A program made the position numbers and the translations under genes. From assembly GCA_035582835.1 (NCBI GenBank), contig JAYKAV010003365.1:312411-376410 (forward strand): a stretch of DNA of 64,000 nucleotides. Direction: 5' to 3'. Numbering within the stretch: position 1 is the first letter of the stretch; each line of letters begins with the position of its first letter. This document shows, piece after piece, positions 50,270 through 61,406 of this stretch. Below the pieces are notes generated by a model, which worked only from the letters and a program-made list of their open reading frames with translations, did no database searches and had not been told where the DNA came from. The DNA is from Phoebastria nigripes. Taxonomy: Eukaryota > Chordata > Aves > Procellariiformes > Diomedeidae.

Positions 50270-50580
50270 TTTGGTCACCGGGGGTGAGCGCTTCTGTGTT
50301 TCCTTTGTAAGGACAGCTCTGTTGTTAAGGCAGGGCACTGTGTGTTGAATTCTAATTCCCTTGTGCGAGGGCCAGCCTGTTTCGAAGCAGCCCAGCGCGG
50401 GAGGTGTTGGCTGCGATTAGTAGTGCCACAGCCCGGGGGCTCCCTCGGTGTGGGGAGTTCTGGAAGTTGGCAGTGCATCGCTGATGGGGAACGTAGCAGT
50501 TCAGTGCTGTAGCCAGGGTGGAACACCTTATCTTCCCGGTACCCACCGGGTTACTTTTTGTAGCAGCTGGGAATTTCAGG
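50270..50580 (+). promoter_or_regulatory. GC-richer islet, possible alternative 5' non-coding exon or regulatory element
   Basis: A segment of about 300 bases is clearly richer in G+C and CpG ('cccagcgcggga', 'gcgattag', 'ccgggggctccctcggtg') than the AT-rich surroundings. It ends in 'gggaatttcaggtact', where CAG|GTACTT could serve as a splice donor. There is no TATA box I would defend and no known motif. Calling it an exon or promoter is speculation. Confidence 0.25.
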
Positions 50581-52292
50581 TACTTTTTCTTTAAATATTT
50601 ATTATTTACTGCCACGAAATACTATCCATTCAAAAGCAGGTTGTTGTATCTGTGCAATAGAAGTATATTGGCATTCATTTTACATGCATTTGGTAAATTT
50701 TATAAAATTAAGTTATAAAATTGACACGTGCATTTAATAGGTCTTATCCTGAACTGGTAAAGGACTATGTAACAAAGGTAAATNTTAATATATAGAATAT
50801 ACATTTTCAAGAAAAATTGTAGAAAATTTTCAAAGGTAGTATGTTATGATAGATACGCTAAAAACACAGAAGCTGTACCCTTAGTTCTGGTACTAAGGTT
50901 TTGATTTTAAATTAACACTGGATTAGTTATCTGTCTCTGTCAAGACTATAATAAAGAGCTTTTGTTGCAATTCATCATAGGGCTTTTGTGTTATACACCA
51001 TACGTAGAAACTGTTAATGGGAAGACTAGATTAATGCTGAGAGAAAAAATGTCATCAGATAAAACATAGGTCTCAAAAAGCAATTTCAAATCACATAGTA
51101 TGTTATACATTAATATATTTTTAGCCTTTGGGGAATGGAGGAAAACTTGTAATCAAAAATTAATTTGAGCATTCTTGGCTGTACCTAAATTAGAACCCAG
51201 GATACTTCCAAAATTGTTTTCAATCAAATGACCTGACAGGAGCTCACTAGGAGAAAACTAATGAGTGCAGGGTAATCTGAATAATATTTAGTAATGCTGA
51301 TAAGAAATTTTGCAGCTCTTTTTTCAAATCTTACATGTAATAATTTAAAAGATTGCTATTTAGAGGTAGCAGTATGTGTGTGTGCATGTATATAATGCAA
51401 ATACATTGTGCATATGTTTTATATTTTTTAAATTAACTTCTTCAGAAAGCTTAATAGAAATACAAGTGCAAGGAGTCACTATTTTTTTTTTCTTGATTAA
51501 TATCCTAACAATAAAGTGCAGTGNGGTTCCACATGACTTAAATGTTTCTCTATTAATTTATGGACACATATGATGAATTTCATTTTTTTTTTTTTTTTTA
51601 GTAAGGTATCATTAGAGCTTTTGCCTGTCTGGGGACAATGATTCCTCATCTTTTCTGTGAACTATTCACAAGATTGGTTTTGTAAGTCTTCACTGTAGTT
51701 TAATACTGTAGTTTCAATATTGGAAGGAAAAGAATTGGTGATTAGTATTTTGTGCCTTTAAGATTTGTATTTGGATTTGAAGAACGCAATTATATTTTAT
51801 TCAGTTTNTGATTGTTTACTGTTTTGTAAACTTAAAATATCACAGGTCATGAAGGGATTGGATCATCATATATGTAACAAAAGTTTTAGTTTAAAGATAC
51901 TGAGAAGTAGAGGGGAGGGGGGGAACAAATACCAATTAATTCTAATCTAATATCTGGAAATCTTTAGTGTTTGGGGTTTTTTTTAATATACTTAGGGATT
52001 TTTTTGAATCAGAAATTTTATTCTTCGTGTGTTCTGTGTTTTTTATGTTATATATATTTCNGAAGTAAGTTGTTATACCAGAAAAAGTTCACTATCTTTT
52101 TCAATTTCCGTTTTTGCTTAAAATACTTAATGTGAAGGAAGTTTGTATGTCTAAATGTGTCTTGCTGTAGACATGCTAAACAGTGTCTAACTTCGTTCAT
52201 TGAATTTTGTCTATGAGCCAGAAATGCAACTGGCTTAGTCCCTTGTTGCCCCCAGCAGTCCTACTGTTCAGGGTAGCTAGTGTTGAACCTGA

Positions 52293-52316
52293 TTTTTTTT
52301 TTTTTTTTTTTTTTTT
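52293..52316. repeat. Poly-T run
   Basis: Twenty-four consecutive T. Confidence 0.9.
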
Positions 52317-52427
52317 CCTCTCCTTCAAGAGCAATTTGATTTAAATAGTTTCTTTATTAAGACAAACAGAAATGTTTTTAAAGTTATTAGCAAGACACAT
52401 CAAATAACTGCACTTATGGTGGCTGGA

Positions 52428-52450
52428 TTTTTTTTTTTTTTTTNNTTTTN
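52428..52450. repeat. Poly-T run with ambiguous bases
   Basis: T run with three N (52444, 52445, 52450), a homopolymer sequencing problem. Confidence 0.9.
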
Positions 52451-54421
52451 CCACAGATTTGTTAAATCTGATATAAACAATTTACATTTAAAAGACACTA
52501 TAGTAAGATAGAAGCTGTTGGTAGTGGGGAAAAATGAAGAAAGCAACATGATTAAAAGAATCGATGCTTAACAAATTGACAAATCAGTAGGTACTTGTTT
52601 ATGTTCCAGAAAATCAGAGGTTAAAACAAAGGAAAAAACTTCAGTTACATGAAATCAAGCTGAGCTTAGCCTTGTAGAAAGAAACTATCTAAAAAAGCCA
52701 CAGTTTGTAAGCGGCTGTGCTCTGAATTGTTTGTGTTTGCATTCCACTTCATTAATAGGAATTCTGCTTAACAAAAGGGATGAGATTTGCAAAACCCGCA
52801 TGCTCTTTATTTAACCCTATTGTATTTTGCACCTGTATTGGGAAAAAGAAACCAATATTGAGCTGAATTTTCTCCTTGTGTTTAGGATACCTTAGGTTTT
52901 TGCTCTGTACGCATGATCAGAGTGAAATCTTTCATTAGGGCTTGCGGGAAGGAGAGGACTCTATAAATGATGGTGACAGCCTCTGTCATCTGCGTACTGG
53001 GACAAGAGGGGCCAGTGACAGCGCAAACAAAACACAGGTGGGAAGAATGTCAGACAAGTGCGTAAGGACCCTGAGGAAGCCCANACCCATACAACGGGTT
53101 GTAGCTGGAGTCAAGCTCTAAAGATCTTCCCCAACAAAATTGGAAGTGGTATGGAAGCCCTGAGGGCTGGCCTCACTCAGTAGAAAGTGGTTGCTGCGTG
53201 TTATGATGCTATATTTTGTTACACGTAGCTCATTGACTTGACCCAGACTGCAGTGTCTCACTTACTGAAAACATGCTGTTGCCTCCTCTGAAACTTGAGG
53301 TAGCCCCTGTAGTTATGAATTTGGTATGTCAGCTTTCTCCCCTGAAATACTGCTGCTGTTTCTATTAATGAAGTTGGACTTGCTGCATTAGCAGTGCTAT
53401 TGTGCTGTTACTAGGGGGTCATATTTTGCGGTGTTATCTATGCTGGGAATTCTGCTGTTGCTGCCATCACTGGAGTTATCTCTGTGAAGATAACTATTTA
53501 AGATTTTTTGGAAAAAACTAATTTATCATAGATAAAGCTCTTAAAAGTCAGCATACAAATAATTAAGGACTCCATTTCTTCTCACCCATAACTTTCCAAA
53601 ATTGCCTTCATTTTCNTTATACTGTTTCATGATAGTCACAACCAATATAGAGCTGAAAATATGAACTTGGTTTTTTCCACTGTAAAAAATTACTGCCACT
53701 TTTAAAATTTGTTTAGCTGAATAAAGGTGGAATTTAGACATTTCGGCAAGGAAGTAGATGTAGCTGTGGTTTGTATCTATAATGAAAGCCATAATTTTCA
53801 AATGTTTTTTCCATGTGCTTTGAAGGTGAGTGTGCCTCTGTGTGTGCAGGTGTGCATGCATGCATGGGGGAGAGATTGTAGTCTTACGATACACATCTGG
53901 GAGAAAATTGGCTGGAAGGTAGTAGCTGAAAAGTAATTTTTTAGCACTGTCTGTAATTATGCCTTAGAGATTTAGTAGAACTCAAGTCCTACCCATTTTT
54001 TGTGACTGCGTTGTCTGTTTTCTGCTTATCTGACATGACAGATGTACTGAGATGGTTACAGATTGTTCTATAGGAAGAAAATAATAATTGTCACAGACAA
54101 TTAAAACAATACAGAAGTCAGTCAATATTAAATACAGAATAAAAATTACAAATGCATTTTAAAATACATTTTATAATTTTACGAGTTAGAAATCTGTTCA
54201 TGATTATCTCGCAAATCAAATACTTTCCTATACAATGTTACTGAGATAGAGACTTCAGTGGCCCATTGACATATTAATACATCCCTACATAATCCTATCT
54301 TCAGTTTAGCAACAGAGTATTAAGAGAACGTTTGAGAGACTGTTATTGGTATTACTTCAGGAACAGTATTTTTTATATTTGTGACTACAAATAAAAGAAG
54401 AAATTTTATTATTGAAAAATA

Positions 54422-54446
54422 ATAATTTAAATTTAAATTTAAATAA
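54422..54446. repeat. TTTAAA short tandem repeat
   Basis: About four self-complementary TTTAAA-type units. Confidence 0.8.
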
Positions 54447-55974
54447 AACTTTATTAATGACTCTGTGGTTTAATAAAAAAAGAAATTATCAACTTCCTTT
54501 ATATACCCTGTATAGTCATTGCTCCTTGTGTTGACCAAATGTGTAACAACTTTTTTGAATAGACAATCTAGTATAGGAAGTATTAAGATGTAAACAATTC
54601 ATTTTACACTCATTCTTAAACAGCAGTGATGTCAACATCACTTTCTAGTAATATATTTTGCATTTATTTTCCTTGACACTGCTTTTANTTACAATAAGGT
54701 CATCTTTTCCTAGTCATCTGCAGTTAGAAAAATTTTTGAGAGCAGGTTGCAGAAGACTGAGATTTGAGGGATGTGTTCCAAGGAGAAGATCTTTTGTTCT
54801 GTGACACGGTTCATAACAGAAAGGATTGCAAAACTGTAATTTTAACAAATTTTTGTTGAATTGTCAATTTAAGATGTCAGTTGTCATCTTGTCAGTTCCA
54901 AGATGTATCTTGTAGGGGATGTTAATTGCCTTTAGAGTTTTAAAATCATTATGTTGACTCAGCAGTAGGTGGTAGTGGCCTACTTTCTTGAAGGACACCA
55001 TACTGCTGGTGTCTGTTTTTTCTCAAGCTTTTACCTGGACCTTGATCTGNGGTGGGAGCTGCAGAGAAACAAGCTGCATGAAGTCTTTGCACACCTGCCT
55101 TTTCATAGTAGTGGTGTGTATTATAAAATCTTCATCTTTGGATTTTCTGCAACTAGTATAACATGATGTCTCGTAGTATAATTAAAAGAGAATTTGACAA
55201 GAGAACGACTGTGTTTTGTTAACTGATACAATTCTGATNTTACCAGATTCATTAATACATTTGAGGATTTTTATTAGCTACTTTCATTCTGTCCCCAAGT
55301 CTGTATAGTGTAGGTGCAGTTAGTACATTACATGATTATATAAGCAAATATAAAAACTATTGTATATTCTATTTCTGTTTCTAAGGGTGGGTGGGGGAAG
55401 TGTTAAATTGATTGTTGCATTTCAAACTGTGGTCTGTTCTGCCAGCAGCTAGAACGTGATCAATTAAATGAGGCATATGAAAGGCATTGCTGTTGCACAT
55501 TGTTAAAGGAAAATTACAAGTGTGGTAATATTAAGGCATAAAGACATGCTATAGAAGTGGTTGGAATTAAATTTAACCCCATGGAAGCAAGGGCATTCAG
55601 TGCTGCATTATTGGTATATTATATAAAAATTATAGATTAATGTCTTTCATTAATGCTAAGAAAATAATGTCAAATTTAGTAAGGACGAAATGTAACCTAA
55701 TCAGAAGTAAACTTTCATTAAAAAAGACATGTGATTGTGAAATTTCATTAGTCTTCTGAAAGGAAAACTGAAGTATAGTTTAATTACCAGTTAAACTGTT
55801 GGGCAGGTTAGTTAGTTTTCCCCACCTTAATGTTGTGCTTTCATTCCTACTTGTCTTGCTGTACTTGCTAGAAAACCTGAATCATTACTGTGACAACTGA
55901 CATTTCAAATTTTTCACAAGCTTCTAGTAACGTAACATTTCTCCACACATCTTGCACTTCTGAGGTATTTCTAC

Positions 55975-56250
55975 AGGAGCGCGTTGCAGGGAAAATGATA
56001 GCCGTTTCCTACACCGGTGCTGCCCAGGGCCTCCCCTTGGCACCAGCAGCAGGGTGAAAACATCCTGGTGGGAGCTGTGGGAGCAGCGCTGCTCTGCGGG
56101 GGCTGCGGTGTGGGCACAGGGGCAGGTGCCCCGAGAGCAGGTTTCTCAGCTGCTGCCAGCAGTGTTTGAGAAGTATGAGACAGAGGTAGAAGAGTCTCAC
56201 CCGTAAGGCCCTTAATAGCTGAAGAGGGCTGTGCAGCACACTNAACAACT
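55975..56250. promoter_or_regulatory. GC-richer islet
   Basis: About 270 bases with high G+C ('cagcgctgctctgcgggggc', 'ggctgcggtgtgggcac') in AT-rich surroundings. Minus open frames here (56009-56327) have low-complexity proline/serine/leucine content without a motif. It could be a regulatory element or part of a non-coding exon, or nothing. Confidence 0.25.
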
Positions 56251-56829
56251 TGCCTTTTGAAAAGAAGTGCAAACCTCATTAAGGCTGTTCTTCTAAAAAG
56301 GTAATAATTAACTTTCATTAGTGCCATTGTTCTGCAGTTCTTTAAGTAATAGGAATTAATTGAAAAAGCAACTGGAGCATTTTACCTAATTCCTAAAAGA
56401 TCACGTATCAAAGCATGAGAGATTGATAAAAACATCAGATACTCAGTATGTACACGTATTCGTATTCTGTACTCATACTCACAGCGTATGTGTGGGGGAT
56501 GAGGTTGTGCCAGCCATTGTGCAACTGAAGTAGCAGAGGGGTTTGTAAAGAAGATTAGAGTTGGCTTCTCAAGTGGATTCAGAGTGCTTCAAAGGATGCA
56601 TAGGAAGTGAGGGAGAAGAGTTTTCAAAGTGGCTCTACGAAAGAAATCGGCATCTATTTCTAAAGAGGAGTTTCAGTTTAAGATCACTCTAGAGTAAAGC
56701 ACTTCCAGTTAATTCGAGTGTAAACTAGTGCCGCTTCTTAAGAATTGCCTCAAAGACTTGTATGGGACGGTAGGGAAGAGGAGGTACTCGTGTTTGAGCA
56801 TTGCCTTCCCTTCCCCTGAGTTTTGAGCT

Positions 56830-56855
56830 GGGGAGCGGTGGGGCTGAGGGGAGGG
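56830..56855 (+). other. Potential G-quadruplex motif
   Basis: G runs of 4, 4, 4 and 3 with loops of 6, 4 and 1 bases on the plus strand. Confidence 0.6.
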
Positions 56856-57085
56856 AGAGCTCTGAGACCTGTGCGTCAGGAGAACTGTAAGCCTCTGAGG
56901 AGGTGTCATGTAACCTTTCAGCCTAAGGATCCTCTTATGCACTGACAAGCTGCTTCTCTCTTCTGCCTGGCTGGCGTTATGAACAGTTTCCAGGGCTTAC
57001 TTGGGAGCAACATGGTAACAGGATTTTATGATCTAGGAATGAATTTTTCCTTTGCTGCCCGAGTGGCTTGGGTAATGTATGGTTT

Positions 57086-57111
57086 GGGAGCGGGGGGTGG
57101 GGGTGTTTGGG
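57086..57111 (+). other. Potential G-quadruplex motif
   Basis: G runs of 3, 6, 5 and 3 with loops of 3, 1 and 5 bases on the plus strand, about 230 bases from the previous one. Confidence 0.6.
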
Positions 57112-57439
57112 TTTTTTTGCTTTTAACCTAAAGGATATACTAGATTGTAACAATGCCTTTTTTGTTTTTTCCTCTTTCACAGCTCTAAAGCTGCATAATA
57201 AATATAGTGATTTCAAAAATTTTCAGCTTTCTTGATAAGAACTGCATTAGGAAAGATTTCTTTTATAGGAGTGAAGAAACTGTTTGGGTACAGTAAAGTT
57301 CAGTTTGCTGTTGCACACCCGTTTCATGAGCGAGGGCTTCCCGTGCTGGGATCGCTAAATACGATTGGGGAGGAATCATCAAGATCTTCTAGTGATTGCA
57401 ACAAACCGCAAAGAATATGTGGTCCATGGTGGACAAATT

Positions 57440-57850
57440 ACTGGCAGGTATTTTTGTTGTATACAGCATCCTGTGGCAATGAGTTCCACAGTTTATTAAA
57501 CATTGTGTGAAATGCCTTTTCCTTTGTTTTAAGCATGTTTGAATGATACTTTCTTTTGTTGCCTCCTTGTTCTTGTTTCTGTGGGAAACGGGGAAATATT
57601 CTCTGTTTAGGCTTTGCATAGTTTTCAAACATGATGCATAATTTGGAAGGTGTCGGTTATATCTTCTGTTGTTTGTTTCCTTTCCAAGTTTATTCTTGTT
57701 TTAAAACTATACCTTTTACCATACTCACTGTTCCCTCTGCTACCTTTTCTTGTTATACTGTATCATCGGGTAGGACAGGCACAATTGTGTTATTCAGATA
57801 TAAGAAATGGTATTTGTGGGTTTTGGGGGAGAAAAAATGGTCAAAGAGTA
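57440..57850 (-). mobile_element. Ancient L3/CR1-like LINE 3' fragment
   Basis: Plus-strand 'ggcaatgagttccacagttt', 'ttgtgtgaaatgccttttcc' and 'ccttgttcttgtttctgtgg' match the typical L3 3' region read in reverse. The minus frame at 57632-57438 keeps FHTMFNKLWNSLPQDAVYN, a decayed form of the FF..RV.NLWNSLPEEVV block at the end of ORF2. Weaker similarity continues to about 57850. Edges approximate. Confidence 0.7.
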
Positions 57851-59315
57851 GATCTTCTTCAAATTGTAGAGAGGTCAATGCAAGAAAATTTCTATTGTCT
57901 TAAATGGACTTTTATTCAGGTTCAGAGTTGTACATTTTGAGGTCCAGGGAGTTCGGGCTTAATCTCTGCTTGTGCAGCATCTTTTTATGCCTGTTGGAGA
58001 AAATGTTTGGGCCAATACTGCGTCTTTTTAGCTATTTTGTTAAGTGTTCTATCCTAGAGACAAATCAGACCAGTAAAGGGCAGGACACACTCAAACACTG
58101 TTACTTAAAATCTAGGTAGCAGTTGGCTGGAATTACTTTTAAGATTTTTTTTTTTTTTTTTTTTTTTTTAATTGCTGTTACACACAGTTTTCTAAAGAAT
58201 CTCACTTGAGCATCTGAAGCTTTACAATCTATACATGCTATAAATTGGGCAAGTTTTTTCATGAATGATACAAAATCAAGGAGGGAGAGCAATATTATCA
58301 CTTACTAACAATCTTGATTGTATAAGATAAAACAAAAGAAAAAGTGCTCTAGCCATCAACTGCTTTTATGCTTGTTATTTACAGATTTTTTTAACCTTTA
58401 TAACCCAGATCTAGAAATAAGGACTATTTCAGTTCCTTTTATATGTCGGTTTTTACTTTTTCTGTGAAAATGTTTCTTTACATACTTGTTTGGACCTCTT
58501 TTTAAAAGACTTGCGTACTGTGCTGTTTATACAACAGTATCATTAAAGCAGTAATCAAGAAAGGGCTTAACTTTGGAATTAATNTTTAATTGCTTCTGTA
58601 GAGCATTGCTCACATATCATTTGTTGTGTTTCTTTTACAGTGACAGAATGGTTCCTTTATCTTCTGTTGGGGAATTGCAATAACAAACCTGTAGTTAAGG
58701 GTTTCTTCAGGGTCTTGTCACTGGGGGGAGAGGGGTTGCGCGCTCCTAAGACAGCAGAAGCTCTGCTGGTGGGGCCTGTTTGATCTCCTTTGCTTCATGC
58801 TATACCTGTGTCTTGTACCAGCAGGTATAAAGTCTCACTTTAACTATAAACACTTTCTCATTGCTTCTATCTGAGACAGCGTTCAGATTTGCATTTTTTA
58901 TTTCATTTAGCTTGTATGTAGCAGCTAGCTTTTTAGTACTTAGGTATTTAGGGACTAGAAAGATTTGGGATATTCCTAGAAAATAAAAATCTGTTCTTAT
59001 AATTTACCCCTGCCCCATGCACACTTCCTTAATTTTTACTGTTAATATTGAGAAACTAAATTACAAAATTTTAAGAACTGCATAATCTTTTCCTTAAGCC
59101 AGTGACTAGAAAAAATATTTTCATTGAGTTTTATCCCTCAAAAGCATAAAATATTTTTGATTGTTCTCTCAAGAAAATAAGGGCAGTAGACATGGTGTTA
59201 AAATGCAGTGAATGAAGTCTAATCAGATCCTGGAAACACAGAGGTGTTTCTCAGGTAGACTTAAGGATCCTGCCTGAGTCCCTCAGCTACGAGCCCTGGC
59301 TTCAGTGAATGAATA
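57851..59315. other. Gene-free AT-rich DNA
   Basis: A 25-base T run at 58145-58169. No exon or other repeat recognised. Confidence 0.55.
58145..58169. repeat. Poly-T run
   Basis: Twenty-five consecutive T. Confidence 0.9.
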
Positions 59316-59360
59316 TAGAATCATAGAATCATAGAATCATTAAGGTTGGAAAAGACCTCT

Positions 59361-59880
59361 NNNNNNNNNNNNNNNNNNNNNNNNNNNNNNNNNNNNNNNN
59401 NNNNNNNNNNNNNNNNNNNNNNNNNNNNNNNNNNNNNNNNNNNNNNNNNNNNNNNNNNNNNNNNNNNNNNNNNNNNNNNNNNNNNNNNNNNNNNNNNNNN
59501 NNNNNNNNNNNNNNNNNNNNNNNNNNNNNNNNNNNNNNNNNNNNNNNNNNNNNNNNNNNNNNNNNNNNNNNNNNNNNNNNNNNNNNNNNNNNNNNNNNNN
59601 NNNNNNNNNNNNNNNNNNNNNNNNNNNNNNNNNNNNNNNNNNNNNNNNNNNNNNNNNNNNNNNNNNNNNNNNNNNNNNNNNNNNNNNNNNNNNNNNNNNN
59701 NNNNNNNNNNNNNNNNNNNNNNNNNNNNNNNNNNNNNNNNNNNNNNNNNNNNNNNNNNNNNNNNNNNNNNNNNNNNNNNNNNNNNNNNNNNNNNNNNNNN
59801 NNNNNNNNNNNNNNNNNNNNNNNNNNNNNNNNNNNNNNNNNNNNNNNNNNNNNNNNNNNNNNNNNNNNNNNNNNNNNNNN
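59361..59880. other. Assembly gap of 520 N
   Basis: Run of N. The flanks are collinear parts of one CR1 copy: offset from the 3' end to the resumed sequence is about 565 bases here and about 580 in the copy at 61407, so the gap size looks realistic. Confidence 0.98.
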
Positions 59881-60443
59881 CTATTTCTGATACAGGCCAG
59901 GATGCCATTGGCCTTCTTGGCCACCTGGGCACACTGCCGGCTCATGTTCAGCCGGCTGTCAACCAGCACCCCCAGGTCCTTTACCGNCAGGCAGCTTTCC
60001 AGCCACTCTTCCCCCAGCCTGTAGCGTTGCATGGGGTTGTTGTGGCCGAAGTGCAGGACCCGGCACTTGGCCTTNTTGAACCTCATGCAGTTGGCCTCAG
60101 CCCATCGATCCAGCCTGTCCAGATCCCTCTGCAGAACCTTCCTACCCTCGAGCGGATCGACACTGCCGGCCAGCTTGGTGTCGTCTGCAAACTTACTGAG
60201 AGAGCACTCAATCCCCTCGTCCAGATCATTGGTAAAGATATTGAACAAGACCGGCCCCAAAACGGAGCCCTGGGGGACACTGCTCGTGACTGGCCGCCAA
60301 GTGGACTTCACTCCATTCACCATAACTCTCTGGGCCCGGCAGTCCAGCCAGTTTTTTACCCAGCGCAGAGTACACCTGTCTAGGCCATGAGCCGCCAGCT
60401 TCTCTAGGAGAATGCTGTGGGAGACAGTGTCGAAGGCTTTACT
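59881..60443 (-). pseudogene. CR1 ORF2 reverse transcriptase fragment
   Basis: The minus frame contains [19 protein letters not shown] (RT motif B'), then [11 protein letters not shown] with the catalytic FADD box, CRVLHFGHNNPMQRYRLG and [17 protein letters not shown], before entering the gap. It continues upstream to about 60443 ('[12 protein letters not shown]'-type wording by eye). The frame is intact over the visible part apart from two ambiguous codons, but the 5' half of ORF2 is missing. Confidence 0.9.
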
Positions 60444-61406
60444 GAATATACTCCCAGGAAAAGTGGTGAGGAGAAATCTAAGCAGTCTGCGAGAGGAAAA
60501 TACTTCATTACNGTTATCTTTGACGCTTTTAATTCCCTATGCCTTTCTAGGTCAGCAAAATTTCAGCTCTACCACCATGGCCTTACATTATCCAAAAAAT
60601 CTCTCCGTTTTGACCAAGTAAAGACAACAGTGGCTAAATATATACTGTAGGGAAGATGTATTCTGTGGTGCAACACGAAGCCCTAGTTGCATCCTGGGAA
60701 CATTTTGGGATAAAGCTTCTAAGCAGAGGATGGATGAAGCTGTGGCAGGCTGTCTGATTGAGGGACTAGGACTGCAGGTTGCGCTGTGGAAAACTTCTCT
60801 GCCTTGCTGTCTGGAGAAAGTGCAGTCTCTTCCACAATGGGAAGGGAGACTAAGTTATACCAATACCAAGTGTATCCATTCTCTGCNTATCAAATGGGAG
60901 TTTTGTGTTGGTTATTCAGAGTTTTATGTGACAGATGATGGAAAAATTACAGAATTTTAGGGAATCCATTTTTCATGAAGAAAAGTACTAGTAGACAGAT
61001 CTTAATAAGCAGCACTAATAAGATGAGAGGCATAACTTGTCCCCTGGGAAACTCCTTCCAATCAGTGCCGTGCGTGCAGGAAATTACAAGCCTGGGAGTC
61101 ACAGCCTGAGATGATTCTTAGGCTGTCTGCAGAACTGGTAAAGACTCTTGATTCATTTAACATATGTGAATTTGGAAAGGTGTGGAGGGGTAGTCCTCCT
61201 GAGTCGTGGAGGACTTTGCACTACAAGTTTACTGAGGAGACTTTTGTATTTGGAACATGCGTTCTTAGCTGAATTTATTGCCAGTAGCAGTGTAGGTGGA
61301 AGGGAAACATCTTCTCTTTTCTTACCTTGGTTAGGTATGATTTAGAAGTGATGTTTAGACTAGAAGGGTGACTCCTGCTAGTANCATGACATTACATAAT
61401 GAATGG
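60444..61406. other. Unique spacer between two CR1 copies
   Basis: No exon recognised. Open frames (for example 60730-60960 plus) have no motif I can identify. Confidence 0.5.

Larger units (their letters stand above)
48732..57439. other. Gene-free DNA with GC-richer islets
   Basis: No exon recognised with confidence. Two local GC-richer islets lie at 50270-50580 and 55975-56250. T runs occur at 52293-52316 and 52428-52450, a TTTAAA tract at 54422-54446, two short imperfect tandem duplications at 49693-49747 and 49914-49952, and G-quadruplex motifs at 56830-56855 and 57086-57111. Confidence 0.5.
59316..60443 (-). mobile_element. CR1 LINE, 3' part, interrupted by the assembly gap
   Basis: The 3' terminus at 59316 shows three tandem TAGAATCA units, the classic CR1 end, then 'ttaaggttggaaaagacctc'. 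The 520-base gap follows. From 59881 the element resumes in the ORF2 C-terminal region and runs to about 60443, inside the reverse transcriptase. Its 3' wording differs from all other copies here, so it is a different subfamily. Confidence 0.93.

Noticed and set aside
56009..56327. 87- and 118-codon minus frames in the GC-rich islet
   Set aside because: Low-complexity Pro/Ser/Ala/Leu composition with no motif; explained by local GC richness removing stop codons.
59321..60383. Apparent long frames of 200-345 codons across 59.3-60.4 kb
   Set aside because: They are open only because the 520 N of the assembly gap contain no stop codons; the real content is the CR1 ORF2 fragment on the minus strand.
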